A stretch of 64,000 bases of DNA from Hymenobacter sp. YIM 151500-1 (GCF_025979885.1 NZ_CP110139.1:2232001-2296000), one strand, 5' to 3'. Shown: positions 7,731-16,217, counted from the stretch's first letter. The notes: a model not told the origin generated them from the sequence alone. Program-made: numbers and translations.

Positions 7731-8180
7731 TTAGTCACGGATTTTGTCGAGCAGGGCGCTGAGCTGGGCGGCCTCCTCGGCAGTTAGGTTTTCCAGGCCC
7801 AGACGCTGGTGCTCCATCACATCGTCGAGGCGGCGCAGCAGGTCCAGGCCGGCTTCGGTGATGCGAATGTCCACGGCGCGGCGGTTGCTGGGGCACACGG
7901 TGCGCGTCACGAGGGCCTTGGCTTCTAGCTTGTCCACGATGCGGGAGGCGTTGCTGGTTTTGTCCAGCATCCGCTCAATCAGCAGGTTAACCGTGGCTGG
8001 CTTGGGGTGCTGGCCCCGCAGAATGCGCAGGATGTTGAACTGGGGCAGCGTCAGGCCGAATTCTTTGAAGGCCGCCCCTTGCCGAAGCTGGAGCCAGCCA
8101 GCCGTGTACACCACGTTGATGTAGGCCTTCTGAAACTCGTCCTTGAATGTGCGCTGCTTAATCTCGTCTTCTATTCTCAT
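7731..8180 (-). CDS. MarR-family transcriptional regulator
   Basis: 149 residues. It has the winged-helix layout of MarR: LTLPQFNILRILRGQ, then ATVNLLIERMLDKTSNASRI as the recognition helix, then the wing LVTRTVCPSNRRAVDIRITEAG. It is predicted to act as a dimer that represses until bound by a small ligand. The start at 8180 (MRIEDEIKQRTF) was preferred over the ATG at 8198, which would leave a leader of only a few bases after the TATATTTG promoter. The downstream yceI suggests control of an envelope-lipid or stress response, as inferred from context only. Confidence 0.93.
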   Translation of the reverse strand: MRIEDEIKQRTFKDEFQKAYINVVYTAGWLQLRQGAAFKEFGLTLPQFNILRILRGQHPKPATVNLLIERMLDKTSNASRIVDKLEAKALVTRTVCPSNRRAVDIRITEAGLDLLRRLDDVMEHQRLGLENLTAEEAAQLSALLDKIRD

Positions 8181-8213
8181 GCCGCTAACAAACTGCATTC
8201 TGAATCAACGCTG

Positions 8214-8244
8214 CAAATATATGTACCTACATTTAATGTCGCAA
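8214..8244 (-). promoter_or_regulatory. Promoter of the marR-yceI pair
   Basis: On the minus strand TTG (8242-8244), a 20-base spacer, then TATATTTG (8214-8221). Both parts match the Bacteroidota consensus at the right spacing. The region around it (GTAGGTACATAT) is AT-rich and partly palindromic and could be a MarR operator. Confidence 0.75.
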
Positions 8245-8339
8245 CATATTTGCCGACTTTTTTAGTTCAGCTTGGTGCGTATCTCTCGGGCCAAGGTGGC
8301 GTACAACGCGCATTGTTCACCTTACCCTACTTCTCTGTG

Positions 8340-8927
8340 ATGCGCCACCTAGCTTTTGCCGCCTGTGCCGCCCTGGCACTTTTGGCCGCCGTGCCGGCCG
8401 CCAGCGCCCAATCCACGACCTCACCCGCCCAGCCCGCCGGGGCCGTGGCCACCTCCCCCACCAGCCGGTTTGTGATGCAGAACGGCGAGGTGGTGTTGGT
8501 GCAGGAAGGCCGGCCTACGCCCCTGACGAAGAACGTGCTGCTGGCCGACGGCACCAAGATAAACTATAAGAGCGGCATTGTGGAGCTGCCCGGCGGCAAG
8601 AAAACCACGCTCAAAGAGGGCGACTACGTGCGCCCCGACGGCGGCATCGTGTTTGCCACGCCGGCCAGCGCCGCCGCGGCCCGCAACGAACCCGCCGCGG
8701 CCGGCCCGGCCCGCTTCGAGCCCTACGTAGACCCGCGCCCCGACCCCACCTCGCCCGCCGCCCTGCGCACCCGCCTCAATGAGCTGGACACCAAAATCAG
8801 CCTGATGGCCGAGAAGATTCAGCTTCTGAATCAGAAAATCAGCCTGCTCAGCACCAACGCCCAGCGTCCCACCGACACCTCCGCCCTCGACCAGCAGATT
8901 CAGAAGCTGGACGAAAAGCTGAAGTGA
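8340..8927 (+). CDS. Secreted DUF6799-like protein with a C-terminal coiled coil
   Basis: 195 residues with a signal peptide (MRHLAFAACAALALLAAVPA, cleaved after ASA). Residues 45-105 contain two repeats in which short Met/Gly/Asp-rich turns alternate (FVMQNGEVVLVQEGRPTPL, then VLLADGTKINYKSGIVEL and GDYVRPDGGIVF), the pattern of DUF6799. The last 60 residues are a heptad-rich helix (TRLNELDTKISLMAEKIQLL). The function is unknown. It is transcribed divergently from marR, with the promoter region between them. Confidence 0.85.
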   Translation: MRHLAFAACAALALLAAVPAASAQSTTSPAQPAGAVATSPTSRFVMQNGEVVLVQEGRPTPLTKNVLLADGTKINYKSGIVELPGGKKTTLKEGDYVRPDGGIVFATPASAAAARNEPAAAGPARFEPYVDPRPDPTSPAALRTRLNELDTKISLMAEKIQLLNQKISLLSTNAQRPTDTSALDQQIQKLDEKLK

Positions 8928-8933
8928 TGGGGT

Positions 8934-9146
8934 GAGAGGGTAAAGGGTAACAGGTGAGAAGTGACAGGTGACAGGCGACAGGTGACAGGTAAACGGTCCT
9001 GCTCCATCTGGCGTCCGCTTGTCGAAGCATCTCTCCCGCTGGCTAACTCAATCGTGAGAACGAAGCGGTAAAGATGCTTCGACAAGCGGACGCCAGATGG
9101 AGCAGGACCGTTTACCTGTCGCCTGTCACCTGTCACTTCTCACCTC
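8934..9146. repeat. Long inverted repeat with GTGACAGG tracts, family C plus E
   Basis: Outer tracts: repeats of GTGACAGG/GTGAGAAG at 8934-8988 and their complement (CACCTGTCACTTCTCACC) at 9117-9146. Inner arms: about 8985-9034 against 9073-9121, a near-perfect 50-bp match beginning ACAGGTAAACGGTCCTGCTC. The loop contains GTGAGAACGAAGCGGTA, shared with the element at 51475-51566. It fills the gap between two converging genes and would fold into a very long hairpin. Confidence 0.9.
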
Positions 9147-9147
9147 A

Positions 9148-10158
9148 TCACTCCATCACCAACCGCCCCTCCTCCTCCTGCACCAACCCAAACGGCTCAT
9201 TCTGCACGACGAGGAAGCCGTCCAGGTCGCACACGTCGGCTAGGGCGCTGACTTGCAGGGCGGACCAGATGCCCAGGGAGGTTTCGACCATGCAGCCGAG
9301 CATGGTCTGGAGGCCGTGGGCGCGGGTGTGGCGCAGGATGCGCAGGCCGTTCAGGTAGCCGCCGGCCTTCATCAGCTTCATGTTTACGCCGTCGAACTGC
9401 CGGGCAATGTCCTGGAAGTCGGCCGCGTCGGTTACGGATTCGTCGGCGAAGACGGGGCAGCCCAGCTGGCCTTTGAGGGCGCGGTAGTCGGTGGCGCAGG
9501 CGGCGGGCAGGGGCTGCTCCAGCAGGCGCACCCGCAGGCCCGGCAGCTGCCGAAGCTGCTCCCAGTCGCGGCGCAGGGAGTCGGCGTCGGGCCAGGCCTC
9601 GTTGCCGTCGATGATGAGCGGGTGCCCCGGCAGCAGGCGCGTTACTTCGGCCAGCAAGTCCAGAGCAGCGTCGCGGTTTACCTTAATTTTCAGGGGCGAA
9701 AAGCGGCTGAGCTGGTGGGCCTGCACGAACTCGGCCACGGCGCCGGGCTCCATAATGGGCACGGTCATGGCCGTGGGCACACCGGCACGGGGCGGGGCCG
9801 GGACGCCTAGCCACTGCCACACCGCCTGCCCGGCCCGCGCCGCCTCCCGGTGCACCCACGCCGACTCCAGCGCGAAGCGCAGAGCGTGGGCCGGGGCGTG
9901 GGCGTCGAGCAGCTCGGCGAGGCCTTCCAGGGTGGTGCAGCGGCCCAGACCGGCTTCTTGCAAAGCCCTAAACTGCTGCTGCAACAGCTCGGGTGTTTCG
10001 TCGTAGCGCACGTTGGGGGCGGCTTCGCCCCGGCCGCTAGGGCCGCTTTCGTCGGCTACTTCCACCAGCAGGTTGGTTTTGGTGGTGGAAGCGTTGCGCG
10101 AGATTTTCCAGGTGTAGCGCAGGGGTAGCAGCAGGGGCGTCAGCGTCCAGGTAGGCAT
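9148..10158 (-). CDS. Dipeptide epimerase (L-Ala-D/L-Glu epimerase type, enolase superfamily)
   Basis: 336 residues. The enolase-superfamily barrel residues are present: catalytic KIK (157-159), metal ligands D184 (IIDGNEAW), E214 (LLEQPL) and D239 (ADES), and the second base in MKLMKAGG (K261 or K264). This arrangement is that of the muconate-lactonizing/dipeptide epimerase branch, which turns L-Ala-D-Glu from murein into L-Ala-L-Glu. Exact substrate specificity cannot be read by eye. The ATG at 10158 removes a Cys- and Pro-rich extension with no family resemblance. The stop lies against the preceding inverted repeat. Confidence 0.9.
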   Translation of the reverse strand: MPTWTLTPLLLPLRYTWKISRNASTTKTNLLVEVADESGPSGRGEAAPNVRYDETPELLQQQFRALQEAGLGRCTTLEGLAELLDAHAPAHALRFALESAWVHREAARAGQAVWQWLGVPAPPRAGVPTAMTVPIMEPGAVAEFVQAHQLSRFSPLKIKVNRDAALDLLAEVTRLLPGHPLIIDGNEAWPDADSLRRDWEQLRQLPGLRVRLLEQPLPAACATDYRALKGQLGCPVFADESVTDAADFQDIARQFDGVNMKLMKAGGYLNGLRILRHTRAHGLQTMLGCMVETSLGIWSALQVSALADVCDLDGFLVVQNEPFGLVQEEEGRLVME

Positions 10159-10253
10159 GGGCAGGCAGCAGGTTGGGCAAAAGCGGCACGGTACCGCGGC
10201 CGGCGAAAGTTGGGAGGAAAGAATCGAAATCACGAAACCCGCGGGCAGAAACC

Positions 10254-10261
10254 TATCTTTG
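10254..10261 (+). promoter_or_regulatory. -7 promoter element for the symporter gene
   Basis: TATCTTTG, full TAnnTTTG match, 43 bases before the ATG at 10305. No good -33 motif was found. Confidence 0.5.
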
Positions 10262-10304
10262 CCCTGTTCCCGTCCTTGATTTTCTCTCTCCGAATTTGCC
10301 GCGC

Positions 10305-11720
10305 ATGAAGGTTTCGCGTCTCGCTCCGCTTGTTCTCGTTTTGCTGCTGCTGGCGGCCGTGCTCACGGCCGTGGCCGCCTACAACCTGGTGGCCTTACCT
10401 CCCATCGTGCCCCAGGCGGCCCGCTGGCTGGCATTGCTGGCGCTGGTGGTGCTGGCCGTGCAGCGCCGCTCCATCACGTTCTGGATTGTGGTGAGCATGC
10501 TGGTAGGCGCCGAAATCGGCCACGATTTCCCAGACCAGGCCGTGCAGCTCAAGGTACTAAGCGACGTATTCTTGCGGCTGGTGAAAACCATTATTGCGCC
10601 GCTGGTTTTTGCCACGCTGGTAGTCGGCATTGCCGGCCACGCCGACCTGAAGCAGGTGGGTAAAATGGGCCTGAAGGCGCTGATTTACTTTGAAGTCGTC
10701 ACCACGTTTGCCCTGTTCATCGGGCTGGCGGCTATCAACCTCACCCGTGCCGGCGAGGGCGTGGACCGCAGCGGCATTCAGGCCGACACCGAGCAGCTGC
10801 AAACCGTCAAGCAAAGCACCTCCGACATCATCCTGCACATCTTCCCCGAAAATATTGCCAAGTCGGTGGCCGAGGGGCAGGTGCTGCAAGTGGTGGTGTT
10901 TGCCATCATCTTCGCCATTGGCCTGGCCATGGTGCACCAGCGCCACCGCCAGCCCATGCTGCAATGGTCGGAAAGCCTGTCGGAGGTGATGTTCAAATTC
11001 ACCAATGTGGTTATGTTCTTCGCGCCCCTGGGCGTGGGTGGGGCCCTGGCTTACACCGTGGGCAAAATGGGTTTTGGGCCGCTGGTCAATGCCTTCAAGC
11101 TGCTGCTGACCCTGTACGGGGCCCTGGCCGTTTTCGTGCTGCTGATTCTGTTGCCCATTGCCCTGCTGGCCCGCATTCCGCTGAAGCGGTTCGTGCAGGC
11201 CATTGCCGAGCCGGTGAGCATTGCCTTTGCCACCACGTCGTCGGAGGCGGCGCTGCCGCGGGCCATGGAGGCCATGGAAAGCATCGGGGTGCCGCGCCGC
11301 ATTGTGGCCTTCGTCATGCCCACGGGCTACTCTTTCAACCTCGACGGCACCACGCTGTATTTGTCGCTGGCGGCGGTGTTTGTGGCCCAGGCCGCCGGCA
11401 TCGAGCTGAGCTGGGGGCAGCAGCTGGTCATGGTATTTACCTTGATGCTCACCAGCAAGGGCGTGGCCGGCGTGCCCCGCGCCTCGCTGGTGATTTTGCT
11501 GGCGACGGTGGCCTCATTTAACCTGCCGGCTTGGCCCGTGTTCATCATCCTGGGCATCGACGCGCTGATGGACATGGCCCGCACGGCCGTCAACGTAATG
11601 GGCAACTGTCTGGCTACCGCCGTAGTAGCCCGCTGGGAAGGCGAGTTCGTAGACAACTACGTGGCCCCCGACCCCGTGCAGGAGCTAGCCGAGCCCGACA
11701 GCGCCCTGGCGCATCATTAA
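10305..11720 (+). CDS. Dicarboxylate/amino acid:cation symporter (DAACS family)
   Basis: 471 residues, about eight membrane helices and two re-entrant loops. Diagnostic motifs are VFLRLVKTIIAPLVFATLVVG near residue 90, the serine-rich hairpin FATTSSEAALPRAMEAM, the GYSFNLDGTTLYLSLA segment with the cation-site Asn-Leu-Asp, and the C-terminal DMARTAVNVMGNCLATAVVA. GltP/DctA transporters import glutamate, aspartate or C4-dicarboxylates with H+ or Na+. The substrate cannot be fixed here. It is transcribed divergently from the dipeptide epimerase, which would release Glu-containing peptides, so the two may be used together. Confidence 0.93.
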   Translation: MKVSRLAPLVLVLLLLAAVLTAVAAYNLVALPPIVPQAARWLALLALVVLAVQRRSITFWIVVSMLVGAEIGHDFPDQAVQLKVLSDVFLRLVKTIIAPLVFATLVVGIAGHADLKQVGKMGLKALIYFEVVTTFALFIGLAAINLTRAGEGVDRSGIQADTEQLQTVKQSTSDIILHIFPENIAKSVAEGQVLQVVVFAIIFAIGLAMVHQRHRQPMLQWSESLSEVMFKFTNVVMFFAPLGVGGALAYTVGKMGFGPLVNAFKLLLTLYGALAVFVLLILLPIALLARIPLKRFVQAIAEPVSIAFATTSSEAALPRAMEAMESIGVPRRIVAFVMPTGYSFNLDGTTLYLSLAAVFVAQAAGIELSWGQQLVMVFTLMLTSKGVAGVPRASLVILLATVASFNLPAWPVFIILGIDALMDMARTAVNVMGNCLATAVVARWEGEFVDNYVAPDPVQELAEPDSALAHH

Positions 11721-11734
11721 TGTCTAGTGCCTGG

Positions 11735-12050
11735 TGACAGGTGAGAGGTGACAGGTGATGAGGTGAGAGGTGAGAGGTGAGAGGTGAGAGGTGAGAGGTG
11801 GTAAGCCAGATAGCCCCAGCGGGGCGGCATGTCGGTAGAACACACCAAGGTAAAAAGGATGAAAGCCCCAGCGGGGCGACACCTACCGTCCGCAGATGGT
11901 AGTGTCGCCCCGCTGGGGCTTTGTTCTAATAGGCGGCTCGTTTTCTATCAACATGCCGCCCCGCTGGGGCTATCTGGCTTACCACCTGTCACCTCTCACC
12001 TCTCACCTCTCACCTCTCACCTCATCACCTGTCACTTGTCACTTCACCAC
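11735..12050. repeat. Nested double palindrome, family B (copy 1), flanked by GTGAGAGG tracts
   Basis: From outside in: a tract of at least six GTGAGAGG-type units (11735-11800) and its complement (11985-12045); an outer stem beginning TAGCCCCAGCGGGGCGGCAT with its partner near 11953-11978; and an inner stem AAAGCCCCAGCGGGGCGACA (from 11865) with its partner ending GCTGGGGCTTT (to 11923). The gap from 11721 to 12219 is almost entirely this structure. Copies at 40237 and 59618 keep the outer and inner stems while the sequence between them varies. Confidence 0.92.
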
Positions 12051-12077
12051 CTAACTCTGAATTGTTTAGCTTATCGA

Positions 12078-12110
12078 TTTGTTGTGGTTGTCTTACATTC
12101 GGTACATTTG
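12078..12110 (+). promoter_or_regulatory. Promoter for the 218-aa lipoprotein gene
   Basis: TTTG (12078-12081), 21-base spacer, TACATTTG (12103-12110), then about 110 bases to the ATG at 12220. Both halves fit the Bacteroidota consensus. Confidence 0.6.
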
Positions 12111-12219
12111 TTTTTTCTGCTTTTTCAGGTTGCTTAATCAATTGACTTACTGAGCGAAATGGCACGGGCCTTGTTACGGCGGGCCATGCTGATGCTTGGT
12201 TGGTTTCGTTTCGTTTCCT

Positions 12220-12876
12220 ATGCCCCACTGCTTCTCTCGTCCCGTTGCTGTGCTGTTGGGTTTGCTGCTGCTGAGCGGCTGCAAGTCAGTTGAAAAAGCG
12301 GTGTTCCATACAATTCGGTCCAATAAGTCGGTGGCCGTGGGCAAGCTTCCCCGCCTGGAAAGCATGGTGGAGCCCGGTCCGCTGATGGCCACCGATGGCG
12401 CCAGCCCCGACGATGCCAGCAAGGTATTCCGGCAGGAGCTGGCCTACCACTTTGCCGAGCCCCAGCCCGATACGGTGCAGTACGGCTACGCCCGGCTGAC
12501 CATTGTGCAGGCCGACGTGAAGCGCACCGGCCGGGCCCTGCAAGCCTTTCAGCTGCTGACGCTGATGACGCCCAGCCTGGTGGGCGTGCCGCTGGAGTGG
12601 TACCGCACCACCCTCGCCGCCGAAGTGCAAATCATCAATTCGCAGGGCGACGTTATTGCAACCTACACCGGCATCGGGCACAGCAAAGTGCGCGTAGCCA
12701 TGTACCACGGCTACGGCCAACTCCAGGCCGCCCGCCTCGCCGACGTGCAGGCCCTGCGCCTGGCCCTCGACCAAATCCGCCCCCAGCTGGAAGCCGACGC
12801 CGACACGCTACGCCAGAAACTGGCCACTTCTGGCCCCATCGAGGGCATTGTGAGCCGCCCGCTAGGTGTGAACTAG
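12220..12876 (+). CDS. Lipoprotein of unknown function (218 aa)
   Basis: Not recognised. The N-terminus MPHCFSRPVAVLLGLLLLSG ends in a lipobox LLSGC (Cys21), so the protein should be lipidated and envelope-anchored. The mature part has a mixed alpha/beta look: YGYARLTIVQADVKRTG, an LQAFQLLTLMTPSLVGVP hydrophobic stretch and a strand-rich VQIINSQGDVIATYTGIGHS. A C-terminal helix (ADTLRQKL) follows. The ATG at 12220 was chosen so that the signal peptide starts normally. It has its own promoter and no close partner on the same strand. Confidence 0.8.
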   Translation: MPHCFSRPVAVLLGLLLLSGCKSVEKAVFHTIRSNKSVAVGKLPRLESMVEPGPLMATDGASPDDASKVFRQELAYHFAEPQPDTVQYGYARLTIVQADVKRTGRALQAFQLLTLMTPSLVGVPLEWYRTTLAAEVQIINSQGDVIATYTGIGHSKVRVAMYHGYGQLQAARLADVQALRLALDQIRPQLEADADTLRQKLATSGPIEGIVSRPLGVN

Positions 12877-13089
12877 AAGGGTAATACGTTTGGTTTGAGG
12901 TAGTACCCGCGCGTCATTCCGACCGTAGGGAGGAATCTGGGTGTTGACGTTGTTACGGTAACGGTCCTGCTGAACCTGTTGAGGCAGGACGCGGCTGCCC
13001 GCTACTAGCTGCCCGCAGGTTATCTGTACTTCAAGCATCAAAACCAGCAAGTAACGCTTGCCGGCTGGCAACCGCGGAAGCCGGAAACG

Positions 13090-13097
13090 TATCTTTG
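13090..13097 (+). promoter_or_regulatory. -7 promoter element directly before the Cys-rich lipoprotein
   Basis: TATCTTTG, full match to TAnnTTTG, 5 bases before the ATG at 13103. No -33 motif seen at about 20 bases. Confidence 0.45.
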
Positions 13098-13102
13098 TTC
13101 TG

Positions 13103-13681
13103 ATGATGCGTTTCCCTCTTATCTGGATGGTGCTGGCCCTGACCTCGGGGCTGCTGGCGGGCTGTTGCGGCTCGGTGGAGTGTGATTGTGGCGACGAGCA
13201 GGCCGATGCCGTCATCTTCCGGTTCAACCCCGATTCCCTGGCTACACAGTCGCCGCGGGGGTACCGGTCGGCGGACGTGGACACGGTGCTGCTGGTGCGC
13301 TACCCGCTGGACACGGCCCAGCGCCCCCGCCTCGACTCGGCGCTGTTTGCGCGCCCGCGCCGACTGGCGCTGGATAGCACTTCGGTTATTGCCCTGAACA
13401 ACGCCCGGCCGTTTACGCAGACCGGCCGGCGCAAGCTCAACGCCTACCGCTACGAAATTTACCTAGGCCGGAGCCGTTACGAAATCTACCAGGGCCGCAG
13501 CCGCCGGCGCCAGCCCGCTTACACCATCACCAATGTGCAGTTGGAAGGCCGCCTGGAGGCCGATGGCTGCTGTACGTGTTACCGCAACACCCGGAAAGCC
13601 CTGACCCTGAACGGCCAGGAAATTACGCTCACCGACCAGAGCAGCCAAAACCGGCCCGGCCGGATTCTGCTCAGCCGTTAG
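13103..13681 (+). CDS. Small cysteine-containing lipoprotein of unknown function (192 aa)
   Basis: Not recognised. Signal peptide MMRFPLIWMVLALTSGLLAG with lipobox LLAGC, followed by a Cys-rich start (CCGSVECDCGD) and a late CCTCY. The seven or so cysteines outside the lipobox suggest disulfides or metal binding in the periplasm, which is inference. A tandem near-repeat YEIYLGRSR / YEIYQGRSR occurs at about residues 118-135. A TATCTTTG element (13090-13097) ends 5 bases before the first ATG, so the mRNA may be leaderless, or translation may begin at the second Met (13106). Confidence 0.75.
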   Translation: MMRFPLIWMVLALTSGLLAGCCGSVECDCGDEQADAVIFRFNPDSLATQSPRGYRSADVDTVLLVRYPLDTAQRPRLDSALFARPRRLALDSTSVIALNNARPFTQTGRRKLNAYRYEIYLGRSRYEIYQGRSRRRQPAYTITNVQLEGRLEADGCCTCYRNTRKALTLNGQEITLTDQSSQNRPGRILLSR

Positions 13682-13781
13682 CCGGCGCCGCAACGTCCGC
13701 TGCGGCTGAGCATTCGTATAACCGCTGCCCCTCTTCCGTGGCTGATGCCCGGTGCTGCGGGCGCTGCCTTCGCCTTTCTGT

Positions 13782-16109
13782 ATGCTACACGAACCTGCCG
13801 CCCGGACCGTTTCGCCCACGTTTCCGTTTGTTACCACGCTCAGCCTGGAGCCGCTGATTGCGTACTGGCACGCCCGGGAGCAGGACCCCAACCCCGGTGT
13901 GGCCCTGCTGGCCCGCGCCATCGGCGAGCAGGTGGCCGCCGCCGGCTGGTGCCGCGGCCCCATCACCGACCTGAAGGTGCTGGAATGCAACTGCGACCTG
14001 GTGGAGACGCTGATGATAGCCGTGCTGCCGCCCGCGTCTTTCGCCACCGACATCAGCGGGGCCATTCCGCCGTTTCAGCGCCACAGCTTCTACCACACGC
14101 TCCGCTTTGCCGAGGTGCTGCTGAACGCTGCCAAGAGCATCAAGCAGCCGCTCAACATTGATATGCACACGCTGGAGGTGTACACAACCCGCATGGCGTA
14201 TCAGCTGATTTTGGAAAAGGTGTACGGGGTACAGCTGCCCCTGCAAGGGCACGTCATCTTCACCGTGCCCGACTACAGCATTGGGCTGTACCGGCATTAT
14301 AGCGTCGATTTCAACTCCACGTTTCTGGAGGTGCGGGTGCACGGCGCCAAGCCCGAGCTGACGCCCGAGCAGCTCGACCACCTGGCCCGCAACCCCCACC
14401 GCACCGACCTGTGGCAGGAGCTGCTGCCGCCGGAGCGCTTCGAGCTGGAAGGCTTCAACATCCTACACCTCGTGGACGTGACCGAACAGGAAATCCTGTC
14501 GGAGCTGAAGTACGACCTGCTGGAGCGCGACGTGCTGCAAGCCTCCGACCGGCTGGAGCAGATTCAGGAAAAGCTGCGGGTGCTGTTTGGGCGGCCATTT
14601 TTGCAGCTCGGCATTGCAGCCTACGACGAGAAGAAGAAGGCCTTCGTGGACTTCGGCCGCAAAATCAACCACAGCTTCCTGACCAAGCAGCTCAACAACC
14701 AGGACGCCAGCTCGGGCTTTCACCAGATTTACCGGCGCCTGCTTCAGGACCGGCAGCCGCTGGTGCTGGAAGATGTGGAAAAGGCCGACATCCCCGCCGA
14801 CCTGCGCCAGCAAATCCTAAGCCTGGGCATCCGCTCGGCCATCCTGGCTTTGCTGCCCTACGGCGACGACACCGTGGGCCTGCTGGAGCTGGGCTCGCCC
14901 AACGTGGGCGACCTGAACGAGTTCAGCTTGGAAAACGTGAACCAGTTTGTGCCCCTGTTTGCGGTGGCGGTGAAGCGCAACGCCGAGGAAATCCAGACCC
15001 GCGTGCAGGCTATCATCAAGGAGAAGTTCACGGCCATTCACCCGGCCCTGGAGTGGCGCTTTACGGATGCCGCCCAGAACCTGCTCCAAAAGCTGGAGGA
15101 CGGCAATAAAAACGCTGAGATGGAGGACATTGTCTTCCACGACGTGTACCCGCTGCACGGTTCCACCGACATCCGGGGCAGCAGTACGGCCCGCAACGAA
15201 GCCATTCAGGGCGACCTGGTGGAGCACCTCACCCTGGCCGGCAAGGTGCTGCGCAAGGCCTCGGAGCTTCAGCAGCTGCCCATCCTGGACGAGCTGAAGT
15301 TCTACGTCAACAAAAACCTGCGCCGCCTGCGCCAGGGCATTTTGTCGGGCGACGAGGTGAGCATCTTTGAGTCGCTGAAGACGGAGGTGGAGCCGCTGTT
15401 CGGGTACCTGGCGCAGAACACGCCCGAGCTGCGGCCCGTCATCAGCCACTACTGGTCCAACATCGACCCCGAGCTGGGCATCCTGTACAAGCGGCGCAAG
15501 GCCTTCGAGGAAAGCACCACCCGCCTCAACGACGCCGTGAGCGACTACCTCGACGAGGAGGAAGCCAAGGCCCAGCAGATGTACCCGCACTACTTCCAGC
15601 GGTTCAAAACCGACGGCGTGGAGTACAACATCTACGTGGGCGCGGCGCTGGTTGAGCACAAGCCCTTCGACCTGGTATTCCTGAAAAACCTGCGCCTGTG
15701 GCAGCTGCTGGTGATGGTGGAAATTACCCGCCGCACGGCCGCCCTTACCCCCACCCTGCCCGTGCCGCTGGAAACCACCCAGCTCATCCTCATCCACAGC
15801 CAGCCCCTGAGCATCCGCTTCCGGCAGGATGAGCGGCAGTTCGACGTGGACGGGGCTTATAATATTCGCTACGAGATTATCAAGAAGCGCATCGACAAGG
15901 CCACCGTGGAAGGTAGCGGCGAGCGGCTCACCCAGCCCCACAAAATTGCCCTGGTGTACTCCCAGCAGCGCGAAGCCGACGAGTACTACGAGTACATCGA
16001 CTACCTCCAGGACCGCGGCCTGCTGGAGCCCGAGATAGAAGAGCTGGAGCTGGAAGAGTTGCAAGGCGTAAAAGGCCTGCTAGCCCTGCGGGTGAAAGTG
16101 AAGATTTAG
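13782..16109 (+). CDS. Large GAF-domain protein of unknown function (775 aa)
   Basis: A soluble protein with no signal peptide. The N-terminal 250 residues are not recognised. A linking helix LERDVLQASDRLEQIQEKL leads to a GAF-like domain at about 290-410 (FLQLGIAAYDEKKKAFVDFG, QPLVLEDVEKADIP, GIRSAILALLPYGDDTVGLL, then NVNQFVPLFAVAVKRN). The C-terminal 350 residues are helical, charged and also unrecognised. No kinase, cyclase, EAL or DNA-binding output domain is visible, so the GAF would sense a ligand and act through the unknown C-terminal part. The start is the ATG at 13782; a GTG 10 codons upstream is also open. Confidence 0.85.
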   Translation: MLHEPAARTVSPTFPFVTTLSLEPLIAYWHAREQDPNPGVALLARAIGEQVAAAGWCRGPITDLKVLECNCDLVETLMIAVLPPASFATDISGAIPPFQRHSFYHTLRFAEVLLNAAKSIKQPLNIDMHTLEVYTTRMAYQLILEKVYGVQLPLQGHVIFTVPDYSIGLYRHYSVDFNSTFLEVRVHGAKPELTPEQLDHLARNPHRTDLWQELLPPERFELEGFNILHLVDVTEQEILSELKYDLLERDVLQASDRLEQIQEKLRVLFGRPFLQLGIAAYDEKKKAFVDFGRKINHSFLTKQLNNQDASSGFHQIYRRLLQDRQPLVLEDVEKADIPADLRQQILSLGIRSAILALLPYGDDTVGLLELGSPNVGDLNEFSLENVNQFVPLFAVAVKRNAEEIQTRVQAIIKEKFTAIHPALEWRFTDAAQNLLQKLEDGNKNAEMEDIVFHDVYPLHGSTDIRGSSTARNEAIQGDLVEHLTLAGKVLRKASELQQLPILDELKFYVNKNLRRLRQGILSGDEVSIFESLKTEVEPLFGYLAQNTPELRPVISHYWSNIDPELGILYKRRKAFEESTTRLNDAVSDYLDEEEAKAQQMYPHYFQRFKTDGVEYNIYVGAALVEHKPFDLVFLKNLRLWQLLVMVEITRRTAALTPTLPVPLETTQLILIHSQPLSIRFRQDERQFDVDGAYNIRYEIIKKRIDKATVEGSGERLTQPHKIALVYSQQREADEYYEYIDYLQDRGLLEPEIEELELEELQGVKGLLALRVKVKI

Positions 16110-16112
16110 ATT

Positions 16113-16217
16113 TAGACCTGAGACAGTGAGAGGTGAGAAGTGAGATTCTCGTTCTACGACCCAGCTGGGCCATCAGAACAAAAGTCTCACTTCTCACCTC
16201 TCACTGTCTCAGGTCTA
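16113..16217. repeat. Inverted repeat, family C (GAGACAGTGAGAGG type, copy 1)
   Basis: Left arm begins ACCTGAGACAGTGAGAGGTG (from 16117); the right arm is its complement ending CACTGTCTCAGGT (to 16215). Arms are about 35 bp and nearly perfect. The loop reads GTTCT...AGAAC around CCAGCTGG, giving a second inner palindrome. It sits between two converging genes. The PAP2 gene ends inside its right arm. Confidence 0.9.

Noticed and set aside
8934..9146. CRISPR array (because of spaced similar units).
   Set aside because: The units are 8-10 bases, contiguous and arranged as inverted rather than direct repeats with unique spacers; no cas genes present.
12900..13010. Repeat-like text CGTCATTCCGACCGTAGGGAGG and GGTCCTGCTGAACCTGTTGAGG near 12912-12990.
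   Set aside because: The second part forms only a short hairpin and resembles family E weakly; too short and degenerate to list as a feature.
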